A stretch of DNA of 63,208 bases. Origin: a virus. The position numbers and the translations under genes are program-made. The DNA is taken from positions 1-63,208 of IMG/VR virus record IMGVR_UViG_3300030406_003636; one strand, written 5' to 3'. This document shows positions 40,501-45,397 of the stretch, in pieces; position 1 is the stretch's first letter, and every line of letters begins with the position of its first letter. Below the pieces are notes generated by a model. The model worked only from the letters and a program-made list of their open reading frames with translations, was not told the origin of the DNA and made no database searches.

Positions 40501-41185
40501 AATGCAATACACCCGTATGATAAAAAAAGCTGCTTTAGATTTAGCTAACGGTAGAGGTGATGCTAAAACAAACATATCAAAAATATTATATTATGGTGCT
40601 ATACAAAACTTTATATTCTCAGCGCTACAAAGCGCATTGTTTGCTTTAGCATTTAGCGACGAAGAAGAAGAAAAAGAGAAACAAAGATATAGTAGAATAG
40701 CTAACAGCATGGCAGATACTATATTAAGAGGTACTGGTGTTTATGGTGCTGCAGCATCAACATTAAAAAACATAGCACTGCAGTTTGTAAAGCAAGAGAA
40801 AAAAGGATCGAGAGCAGATCACGCTTATACTATAATAGAGGGTGTCAACTTGTCACCTCCAATAGGCAGTAAAATAAGAAAATTATATTCAGCAACACAG
40901 GCTGTTAAGTTTAATAGAGATGAGATAGCTGAAATGGGTTTTAATATAGATAATCCAGCTTATGATGCGGTTGCTAATACAGTTTCCGCTGTAACTAACG
41001 TGCCTCTTGATAGGGCGGTTCGTATTACTGATAACGCTAGAGCGGCATTAGATAAAAACAACGAAGCTTGGCAGCGCGTTGCTTTAGTTTTAGGTTGGAA
41101 TACGTGGGACTTAGGCATACAGCCAAACAAACAAAACACTGGTAAGAAAAGAAAAAATAAGAAAAGAGAGATAATTTTATACTAA
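34511..41185 (+). CDS. Giant polyvalent virion protein with HExxH and HAD domains
   Basis: 2224 residues. Start: two repeated YNTLVNRGLYTKSFDAFKQQF / YNTVTRDGLYTKDLNEFQTQY phrases. A hydrophobic Gly-rich part (about 75-330) could be membrane-active. At H552 there is SHELLHPVL, an HExxH zinc-peptidase motif. At D1389 starts FDFDQTLANT, followed by ILTARP (about 1465) and FFGDDAYKN (about 1523), the ordered motifs of HAD phosphatases. The C-terminal part (NIMFLNVRSALLQTISFANFVNWSDNNP, ARPDKISQQQAGPLGRFILAFQNTPMQYTR) is typical of large polyvalent proteins. It is probably carried in the virion and ejected into the host. Confidence 0.7.
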   Translation: MATQKLYNTLVNRGLYTKSFDAFKQQFNDQKYREKVYNTVTRDGLYTKDLNEFQTQYAPDNVKDEVGTIQNLVGALGEGFAGQIGGGLSDLTVGLALNTKMFWEKNFGDGDVSEDDKARFRREAYLENKDNILLNPDFWKGAEDYFRSIQKEYEDPTISEAFTKASSISDYLELGERIVAGIFKSAPSLLAAYSGPGALAVYGTSLAGDKYLEEFDKDPTQANSRLLASAIGTSAIEVGFEFATRGLMKQAGLVVKQGNKEAAEAIIKGGTKTMFQKFGKPLAQEGASEAATELTSLIYDAAILNPDGVSGIDWAKEKYRLFDAGIVGSAMGGTIGSLGNISNRNERRRLEQILMPDEVKQQIESSGDRISKLVRESDGADADTKSLIEDQINKENRNIVKLKNEVSTKLNNMNETELRTYAKNKNEIAKVQMQLKKLDVNSEVYKPVKSKYDLLIKQNSTLYNNATKRRLQEDVTSVKKLAKKQGIKKVSVLDDKGFQDAYKNTEEGSKLNDKQLALQASGVSGFYDKATNSIFINKNAAENYGQVTVASHELLHPVLNKVFGSGESQAAKVADFKSILSSKQRRLMDQEMTNRGYTKQEEATEYFNVFLDAVADNKSEIAFEKNLFTRIGEFLKSIFGEYNINNMDFGDANGVFNFLKAYQESVKQGEFTQEVSDIIGDLSDLQDLDATGKQDSRNASDQVQQIYQLQGPAGAFDIIELFKPITNKIVEKRRGAPNFDKTLLTEEIETGERGIIDLINEYKPDSGVPLAAYINKFLPARAIEASRRILGEEFTTDIDEARGIAAEEVAAPEIETKPKARQINPIDLARDETIKEQYTEEVVSALQDVNLEKANFKNLKDLASTITAKIFNVPAKKITDATANLTKQEKENALKFIRANALDLIALLPEGAVTEAATEKLIGTSTGVPKSLLNKFYTKQSRITKGAGLSPFTKNANINKKEFLEAFGIVEGKKSTDFGPRTPEAQAVKAMMSLYGKLATNSIAREQLTNQEINQSIIGDLAAGKSSIQFSKNTKALLENNGIEGYVNVLDNPDVYINDMVPLIIEVLGDRILGVNIANRRGELNAELWTGLFGKHPDRKRIIPELQKLRIKIDNDNQPTGNPNFKTTFFKDGKFDQGKIKDIQKFNEQVGKTFDEMWMRIFDAVSRDTKYVLPIMTYMQASTNSKTHPMRNGAQATHMDFKSDDIVLEHAYPQSQAARDIMQAVIDNRNNREEFLNKFNKIKKEYVLHGIDRSQDTKINQTKELVTDKNHESFGKVTSLKDHSGKDFDYMKHSHLRRYVKANVNLDNLISLKTGQPLTEELGIDGYGNPISKESAEIRKQAAELNEQLFDNLIKGKPVEQQVEDLKTLDRALNFSRVPRPEKGISIFDFDQTLANTKEKIKVTMPDGAVSRIDAAEFAREAEQLEADGAEFDFAEFNKVKGATKGPFFELAQKIKGKFGNKDIFILTARPQNAAPAIQKFLKGVGLDIRLENITGLEDGSPQAKAKFVTKKVEEGYNNFFFGDDAYKNVEAVQEVLNVADVKNDVQQAKIQFSKNLNKRFNEIVSENKGIDPEARFSEAAAKVRGAKADKFWSRLFVPPSAEDFKGLLYMLVGKGKKGESQMQFFEDALIKPFARAFRDINAAKQKIANEYAQLKKDLPSVKRNLLQATDYNNFTFDQAIRVYLMNKNDIDIPGIAKRDTDALVKIVEANPELTQYADRVSQIMNKQEGYIVPTDVSWLSSTVEQDLKDLNNKVNRSEYLSEWVNNKNEIFTSDNLNKLEALYGRSYREALEDILYRMEIGSNRPAGQNKLVNDFTSWINNAVGNIMFLNVRSALLQTISFANFVNWSDNNPIKYMATVANFPQFAKDFAMIWNSDFLKNRRAGLQTDVSASEIVNQAANSKNKVSAILSYILGKGYLPTQMGDSFAICMGGAGFYRNRVSSYVKQGLNQAEAEARAFADMQETSEDAQQSARPDKISQQQAGPLGRFILAFQNTPMQYTRMIKKAALDLANGRGDAKTNISKILYYGAIQNFIFSALQSALFALAFSDEEEEKEKQRYSRIANSMADTILRGTGVYGAAASTLKNIALQFVKQEKKGSRADHAYTIIEGVNLSPPIGSKIRKLYSATQAVKFNRDEIAEMGFNIDNPAYDAVANTVSAVTNVPLDRAVRITDNARAALDKNNEAWQRVALVLGWNTWDLGIQPNKQNTGKKRKNKKREIILY

Positions 41186-41203
41186 ATTAAGTGATAATTA
41201 ACT

Positions 41204-41506
41204 ATGGCAGCTCAAAAAAACCCCACAACAAAAGAAACTTTACAGTTAATAGAATATCAGATAGAACAGATATTTAACGAAATAAACAATTTAAATGAAG
41301 ATAATAAAACAGCTCATACAGAAGTTAAAAAAGATCTTCGTTTTATTAAACAAAATTTATTCGATCCAAACGAGGGTATATGGGCCGAAGTAAAACAAAA
41401 TTCAAATTTTAGGAAAGACACTATAAAGTGGCGCAGTGCGTTAGGTTTAGGTGTGTTTAGTTTAATAGGAAAACAGATGTATGACTTTTTTAAATCACTC
41501 TCATAA
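41204..41506 (+). CDS. Coiled-coil protein with C-terminal membrane anchor
   Basis: 100 residues. A helical charged part (LQLIEYQIEQIFNEINNLNEDNKTAHTEVKKDLRFIKQNLFDP) is followed by a short hydrophobic segment (ALGLGVFSLIGKQMYDFF). Together with the next gene it forms a pair of small membrane proteins just before the M15 peptidase. A holin-like or spanin-accessory role fits. The next ATG is 1 base inside the stop region. Confidence 0.55.
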   Translation: MAAQKNPTTKETLQLIEYQIEQIFNEINNLNEDNKTAHTEVKKDLRFIKQNLFDPNEGIWAEVKQNSNFRKDTIKWRSALGLGVFSLIGKQMYDFFKSLS

Positions 41507-41799
41507 TGGCAGAAATATTAGATAAACAAGTAGGTATTGATATTGACGGCGATAAAAAGCCGGATATAAAGCTTGATATTAAAAGCATAGCTATTGTTGT
41601 CGGATTTCTTATATCTGGTGTAACTGGATATAATAAACTGAAACAAGAGATAGAAGTTGCTAAACAACTTCCTGTGTACGAGGTACAAGAAACAGCAGAT
41701 GGCGCACTTTTAAAACAAAAAGTACACTACTTAGAAAAAGAAATAGAAAAACTAGAAGGTAAGGTTAACGACTTAGAAAACAAAGTATATAAAAGGTAA
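41506..41799 (+). CDS. Membrane-anchored coiled coil, inner-spanin candidate
   Basis: 97 residues. N-terminal acidic part (LDKQVGIDIDGDKKPDIKLD), one membrane segment (KSIAIVVGFLISGVTGY), then a long coiled coil (VAKQLPVYEV..LLKQKVHYLEKEIEKLEGKVNDLENKVYKR). One TM plus periplasmic coiled coil is the layout of Rz-type inner spanins. A lipoprotein gene that could be its partner is at 42796. The DxDGDKKPD stretch looks like an EF-hand-type acidic loop before the membrane segment. Overlaps its neighbours by 1 base each side. Confidence 0.55.
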   Translation: MAEILDKQVGIDIDGDKKPDIKLDIKSIAIVVGFLISGVTGYNKLKQEIEVAKQLPVYEVQETADGALLKQKVHYLEKEIEKLEGKVNDLENKVYKR

Positions 41800-42119
41800 T
41801 GATACTTAATGTTTTACTTTATGCTTTAATATCGCATAGTGTTACATTAAAAGCTACAGGCTTAACTTGTAGCATGTGTTCATTTAGTATACAGAAAGGT
41901 ATAGAAAAAATACACTTTGTAGACAGCGTTAAACCTAACTTAGAAGAAACAACATATACAATATATTTTAAAGAAAATAAATTTATAGATTTTTTTACTA
42001 TAGAAAACGCGGTAGAAGATGCTGGGTTTTTTGTAGATAAAACATCAAGTGTAGTTAATACTGATAGTGTTGATAATTTTACAATAAACAGTAACTACAT
42101 TTATTGGAAAACTAAATAG
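41799..42119 (+). CDS. Exported HMA-domain (copper-chaperone-like) protein
   Basis: 106 residues. The N terminus MILNVLLYALISHS looks like a short signal peptide. Then comes a heavy-metal-associated domain: VTLKATGLTCSMCSFSIQKGIEKIHFVDSVKPNLEETTYTIYF with the GxTCxxC metal site (C24, C27) and the AVEDAGFFV end, matching the G-M-T-C-x-x-C ... A-I-E-D-x-G-Y pattern of CopZ/Atx1 domains. It is placed inside the lysis cluster. It may bind copper in the periplasm or sense it. A phage HMA protein of this type is unusual. Confidence 0.7.
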   Translation: MILNVLLYALISHSVTLKATGLTCSMCSFSIQKGIEKIHFVDSVKPNLEETTYTIYFKENKFIDFFTIENAVEDAGFFVDKTSSVVNTDSVDNFTINSNYIYWKTK

Positions 42120-42125
42120 TAATAT

Positions 42126-42587
42126 ATGATAAGTAAACATATTAGTATGAAAGAAGCTACTCGTAGTGTTACGGCTATGAGACTAGGTTTAGATAATACA
42201 CCAACAGAAGAACACCTAGATAACATGAAGTTAGTAGCTAATAAGATATTTGAACCTTTAAGGTCTTGGGTAGGTGGCCCAATAAGAATTAACTCTTTTT
42301 ATAGAGGACCAGAGCTTAACAAAGCTATTGGTGGAAGTACAAAGTCACAGCATATGATTGGTCAAGCTGTCGATATAGATGACACGTATGGGCATAAAAC
42401 AAACGCAGAGATGTTTAACTATATACGTGGTAACTTAGATTTTGATCAAATGATATGGGAGTTTGGTGATCATCAAAACCCTGATTGGGTACATGTAAGC
42501 TACGTTAATCCTGGTGAAAACAGAAATAAATGTTTAGTGGCTTATAAGGAAGATGGAAGAACTAGGTACAGCTTATACGGGATATGA
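42126..42587 (+). CDS. Endolysin, peptidase M15 family
   Basis: 153 residues. Peptidase_M15_3-type domain: IRINSFYRGPELNKAIGGSTKSQHMIGQAVDIDDTYG (His and Asp zinc ligands in SQHMIGQAVD), FDQMIWEFGD and NPDWVHVSYVNPGENR (third ligand His in WVHV). These enzymes cut peptide cross-links of peptidoglycan. No signal peptide, so export through a holin is expected. A candidate holin is at 2381, across the rest of the late unit. The start at 42126 is 6 bases after the HMA gene. Confidence 0.85.
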   Translation: MISKHISMKEATRSVTAMRLGLDNTPTEEHLDNMKLVANKIFEPLRSWVGGPIRINSFYRGPELNKAIGGSTKSQHMIGQAVDIDDTYGHKTNAEMFNYIRGNLDFDQMIWEFGDHQNPDWVHVSYVNPGENRNKCLVAYKEDGRTRYSLYGI

Positions 42588-42684
42588 TTTAATACCAATG
42601 ATGATATTTGGCGTGTTGGCGTATATAACTAGGACTATAGTAAAAGACATGGAACATGAGGATACTACAAGATATAAAGAATAG
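42553..42684 (+). CDS. Small membrane protein
   Basis: 43 residues (MEELGTAYTGYDLIPMMIFG...). One hydrophobic segment LIPMMIFGVLAYITRTIV and a charged tail (KDMEHEDTTRYKE). It overlaps the endolysin end by 35 bases in another frame and leads into the next small gene. One-TM proteins of this size beside an endolysin are often holin or anti-holin parts. Coding is supported by the hydrophobic pattern and the uninterrupted chain of overlaps only. Confidence 0.45.
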   Translation: MEELGTAYTGYDLIPMMIFGVLAYITRTIVKDMEHEDTTRYKE

Positions 42685-42796
42685 ATGGGATATGATGCGA
42701 CCTGATAATCAAGTAGCATTTGTATTAGGCGTAGCATATATATCTATACTTATAATAATTTTAATATTGGGTTTATACGTAAAAATTTGGGACTAA
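42656..42796 (+). CDS. Small membrane protein
   Basis: 46 residues with ATG at 42656. A charged N terminus (MRILQDIKNRWDMMRPDNQ) is followed by a strongly hydrophobic segment VAFVLGVAYISILIIILILGLYV and a short end KIWD. The stop shares bases with the ATG of the lipoprotein gene (TAATG), so the two are coupled. Probably part of the lysis or envelope set. Confidence 0.55.
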   Translation: MRILQDIKNRWDMMRPDNQVAFVLGVAYISILIIILILGLYVKIWD

Positions 42797-43281
42797 TGAC
42801 AGACAAACAAAGAGACAGAGGTAGATTAATAGCAATAAGTGTATTGCTTATCATATTAATTTCAGCTATGTTATCAGGTTGCTCAGACCTTTTATACAGA
42901 GGTAACAACATTATGGTTACACATGTTTTAGCATTAACTGAAATGGGTGATACCGTTAAGATAAGAATACAAGATATACAACCGCAACGCATGTATAATG
43001 TTGTTGGTTATGACTTTGTTAGATGGCAAGATAATAGATTTTATGTACCAGGTTATGATCACCATTATGATTATAGATATTATAATGATAGGTGGAGATA
43101 CCATGGTAGAGCTAACGGAACGTATGGACAAATAACACCGTATCCAAATGTTAATAATAGTGCTCCAATAAGTATAGGTAGCTCATCAGGAACACAGAGT
43201 TATGGTGGTAATACAACAGGTGGAAGTGGCGCTCCTGTGGCAAGTAATCCAGCTACATCTGGTGGTAAAAAAGTTAACTAA
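42796..43281 (+). CDS. Lipoprotein, possible outer spanin
   Basis: 161 residues from the ATG at 42796; a TTG three codons upstream is not needed. Signal sequence LIAISVLLIILISAMLSGCSDLL has an LSGC lipobox, so the mature protein would be lipid-anchored at Cys. A folded part (HVLALTEMGDTVKIRIQDIQPQRMYNVVGYDFVRWQDNRFYVPGYDHHYDYRYYNDRWRYHG) is followed by a Gly/Ser/Pro-rich tail. Could pair with the coiled-coil membrane protein at 41506 as a two-component spanin, but the Tyr/Arg-rich part is unusual. Confidence 0.65.
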   Translation: MTDKQRDRGRLIAISVLLIILISAMLSGCSDLLYRGNNIMVTHVLALTEMGDTVKIRIQDIQPQRMYNVVGYDFVRWQDNRFYVPGYDHHYDYRYYNDRWRYHGRANGTYGQITPYPNVNNSAPISIGSSSGTQSYGGNTTGGSGAPVASNPATSGGKKVN

Positions 43282-43282
43282 T

Positions 43283-43579
43283 ATGGCAAGAGTAGATACA
43301 TCAAAAATGAAATGCAACCAAGTACGTAGCTCTACTAAACAGGGTAAAAAACGTATGGTACTCGCTTGTGCTGGTGGTAAAAAAAGATTAATACATTTTG
43401 GCGCTAAAGGATATGGACATAATTATTCTGCGGCAGCAAGAAAAAGTTTTAGAGCTAGACATAGATGTAGTAGCGCTAAAAATAAATTAACAGCAAGATA
43501 TTGGGCCTGTAAAAATTTATGGGCTGGTAGTGGTGGTAGTAAAAAATCATCACCAAAAGGTGTAAGAGGTAAATATTAA
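43283..43579 (+). CDS. Small basic cysteine-containing protein
   Basis: 98 residues from the ATG at 43283. Very basic, with paired Cys: MKCNQVRSSTKQGKKRMVLACAGGKKRLIHFGAKGYGHNYSAAARKSFRARHRCSSAKNKLTARYWACKNLWAG. The HFGAKGYGHN...FRARHRC...YWACKNLW order is a conserved phrase known to me from small proteins of marine phages and some algal viruses. Could bind nucleic acid, possibly as a packaged protein. It opens a run of seven such small basic genes. Confidence 0.65.
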   Translation: MARVDTSKMKCNQVRSSTKQGKKRMVLACAGGKKRLIHFGAKGYGHNYSAAARKSFRARHRCSSAKNKLTARYWACKNLWAGSGGSKKSSPKGVRGKY

Positions 43580-43583
43580 AATT

Positions 43584-43781
43584 ATGTTTAAACAAGATAG
43601 AGGTTTAGGAGATACAGTAGCTAGATTTACAAAAGCAACAGGTATAAGAAAAGCAGTTGATATTATATCAGATGGTTTAAATATACCTTGTGGTTGTGAG
43701 GCTAGACAAGAGGCTTTAAATAATTTAGTGCCTTACAACAAACAATTTAACATGAGAAGAAATGGCAATAAAAAGAACTAA
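43584..43781 (+). CDS. Small conserved phage protein
   Basis: 65 residues: MFKQDRGLGDTVARFTKATGIRKAVDIISDGLNIPCGCEARQEALNNLVPYN, then a basic end. GDTVARFTKATGIRK followed by C-G-C-E-A-R-Q-E-ALN is a conserved phrase in many phages; the Cys pair may bind metal. Function unknown. The next gene overlaps its end by 20 bases. Confidence 0.6.
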   Translation: MFKQDRGLGDTVARFTKATGIRKAVDIISDGLNIPCGCEARQEALNNLVPYNKQFNMRRNGNKKN

Positions 43782-43902
43782 AATAAGTCCAGCTTGTAAA
43801 GCTGCGGCTAAAAGAAAATTTAAGGTATGGCCAAGTGCTTATGCTTCAGGTTGGGGTGTAAGATGTACACGTAATCCTAGAAAGTTTTTAAATAAAAAGT
43901 AA
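43762..43902 (+). CDS. Small basic protein, VWPSAYAS family
   Basis: 46 residues. Contains KFKVWPSAYASGWGVRC, a phrase highly conserved in small proteins of marine phages and large algal viruses (part of the DUF5872-type group by my reading), plus CKAAAKRKFK. Basic, two Cys. Overlaps the previous gene by 20 bases and the next by one base (TAATG). The start at 43762 is set by these overlaps. Confidence 0.6.
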   Translation: MAIKRTKISPACKAAAKRKFKVWPSAYASGWGVRCTRNPRKFLNKK

Positions 43903-44069
43903 TGGCTAAGGCGTATAGAGGTGTACTCAAAGCGCGTATAAATAAATTATACGGTGGTGATGTAACTTGTTCTAAAGTTAAAAAATTAAAGTCACGACCA
44001 AGCGCAACTAAAAGAGATGTACAGCTAGCCAACTGGTTTATTAACATGCATAACTGTAAAGTAAAATGA
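43902..44069 (+). CDS. Small basic protein
   Basis: 55 residues: MAKAYRGVLKARINKLYGGDVTCSKVKKLKSRPSATKRDVQLANWFINMHNCKVK. Basic with two Cys. It overlaps the PAP2 gene by 4 bases (ATGA). No family recognised, but composition and position place it with the other small basic proteins of this stretch. Confidence 0.55.
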   Translation: MAKAYRGVLKARINKLYGGDVTCSKVKKLKSRPSATKRDVQLANWFINMHNCKVK

Positions 44070-44611
44070 GTTTATTTAAAAATTTTAATTTAGCTAGATT
44101 TAAAAAAATAAAACCGCCTGGCGATAAATCTATTACAACGTACTCAGAACTAAAACAGCTAGAGAATATAAAAGGTAATAGAGATTTTGTTGAAAGAAAA
44201 GATGAGGTGTATGACGTGTTTAAAGAAGTAACAGATAAATACGATATAGAATACCCAGGTGATTTAGTAAATGATTTAATAGAAGAAAGTAGCGTTGTAA
44301 TAATGAAGCTAAAAAATTATTTCAACAGGCCAAGACCAAAAGATTTAGCTGAACAATTTAATATAAAGCTTGATAACTATGAGCTTAATTCAATGAAGAC
44401 ACCATCGTACCCATCTGGTCATTCAGCTCAAGGTATTTTAGTTGCTAGGGTTTTATCTGATAAGTACCCAATAGCTGCTGAAGAATTTTTAAAAGCAGGT
44501 AAAGATATTTCATTTAGTAGAAACGTTGCTAAAGCACATTACAAATCAGACTCTGCGCTTGGTGAAATGCTTGGTAACGCTATGTATAAACACGTAAAAG
44601 ATAAAGTATAA
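44066..44611 (+). CDS. PAP2-superfamily phosphatase
   Basis: 181 residues. All three signature motifs of PAP2 phosphatases (type 2 phosphatidic acid phosphatase, class A acid phosphatase) are present: K81-x6-R88-P89, P116-S-G-H119, and S151-R152-x5-H158-x3-D162. The His in the third motif would be the nucleophile. No signal peptide and no multi-pass membrane segments are visible, so it looks like the soluble acid-phosphatase type. Possible substrates are lipid phosphates, undecaprenyl pyrophosphate or nucleotides. It sits inside a block of small basic genes, which is unusual for a phage. Confidence 0.8.
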   Translation: MSLFKNFNLARFKKIKPPGDKSITTYSELKQLENIKGNRDFVERKDEVYDVFKEVTDKYDIEYPGDLVNDLIEESSVVIMKLKNYFNRPRPKDLAEQFNIKLDNYELNSMKTPSYPSGHSAQGILVARVLSDKYPIAAEEFLKAGKDISFSRNVAKAHYKSDSALGEMLGNAMYKHVKDKV

Positions 44612-44892
44612 TGGCAGATCCAGTAGTTGGTACAGGTAAAAAACCAAAAGGTAGTGGTAGAAGATTATATACAGATGAAAATCCTAAAGATACTGTTAGT
44701 ATAAAGTTTGCAACACCAGCTGATGCTACTGCAACTTGCGCTAAAGTAAAAAGAATTAATAAACCGTATGCTCGTAAAATACAGATATTAACTGTTGTTG
44801 AGCAGCGATCAAAAGCTGCGGGTAAAAGAGAACAAGCTCGTATAGCTAAACGTTGTAAATTAGCATTAAAAAGAAAACATGGCAAAAAGTAA
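44611..44892 (+). CDS. Small basic protein
   Basis: 93 residues. N-terminal GTGKKPKGSGRRLYTDENPKDTVSIKFATPADATATCAKVKRINKPYARKIQILTVVEQRSKAAGK, C-terminal highly basic (REQARIAKRCKLALKRKHGKK). The GSGRRLYTDENPKDTV phrase is conserved in small marine phage proteins. Overlaps the PAP2 stop by one base and the next gene by 14 bases. Likely nucleic-acid binding; inferred from charge. Confidence 0.55.
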   Translation: MADPVVGTGKKPKGSGRRLYTDENPKDTVSIKFATPADATATCAKVKRINKPYARKIQILTVVEQRSKAAGKREQARIAKRCKLALKRKHGKK

Positions 44893-45124
44893 AAGACCAG
44901 AGTGGAAAGACAGTGAATATGCAGATGCTAAAGGTAAGTTTAAAAACTTGTCTTGTAGTGCTCTTGCTAGCTGGTTAATAAAAAGTAGACGTGGAAATAA
45001 AAAAGCTATTGTTGGTAGTTTAAATCAACAAATAGTTTTTAATAGAAAGAAAAATCCTAGTTACGCTCGTAAAATGAAGTGTGCTAGAAATACAGCAATG
45101 AAAAGATTAGGTAAAAAATCATGA
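44879..45124 (+). CDS. Small basic protein
   Basis: 81 residues: AKSKRPEWKDSEYADAKGKFKNLSCSALASWLIKSRRGNKKAIVGSLNQQIVFNRKKNPSYARKMKCARNTAMKRLGKKS. Basic, two Cys. Shares the lysine/arginine/cysteine style of its neighbours. Overlaps the next ATG by four bases (ATGA). Function unknown. Confidence 0.55.
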   Translation: MAKSKRPEWKDSEYADAKGKFKNLSCSALASWLIKSRRGNKKAIVGSLNQQIVFNRKKNPSYARKMKCARNTAMKRLGKKS

Positions 45125-45363
45125 GTATAAAAGGAGGTGGAACTAAAAAAGTATGTTTACCTTATGCTAAGTATAGAAGCATGAGTAAAGCTGAAAGGCA
45201 AAAAGTTATACGTGCAAAGCAAAAAGCAGGTAGGGCTGGCCAATATAAAAGAGCAAGATCCAGTTTTGTAAAAGGTGCTAGAAAGAAAGGAGCAACACTA
45301 AGAGACTGGTTTAAAAAAGAAAAATGGGTTAACATCGCAACAGGTAAACCCTGCGGTGATTAA
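45121..45363 (+). CDS. DUF5872-like small basic protein
   Basis: 80 residues: SIKGGGTKKVCLPYAKYRSMSKAERQKVIRAKQKAGRAGQYKRARSSFVKGARKKGATLRDWFKKEKWVNIATGKPCGD. The GGGTKKVCLP start and the R-D-W-F-x-K-E-x-W-V-x..PCG end are typical of DUF5872, found in phycodnaviruses and marine phages. Last gene of the rightward unit; it ends 7 bases before the terminator hairpin of the opposing unit. Confidence 0.65.
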   Translation: MSIKGGGTKKVCLPYAKYRSMSKAERQKVIRAKQKAGRAGQYKRARSSFVKGARKKGATLRDWFKKEKWVNIATGKPCGD

Positions 45364-45389
45364 AAAAAAAGAGGGGCGCTAACCCCTCT
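45361..45389 (-). terminator. Intrinsic terminator of the leftward unit
   Basis: AGAGGGG (45370-45376), loop CGCTAA, CCCCTCT (45383-45389). Read leftward the stem is followed by an uninterrupted T9 tract (bases 45369-45361), a textbook intrinsic terminator. It sits 9 bases after the nrdA stop. For rightward transcription the hairpin is preceded by an A-run and has no T-tract after it, so it is directional. Confidence 0.92.
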
Positions 45390-45397
45390 CTCAACAA

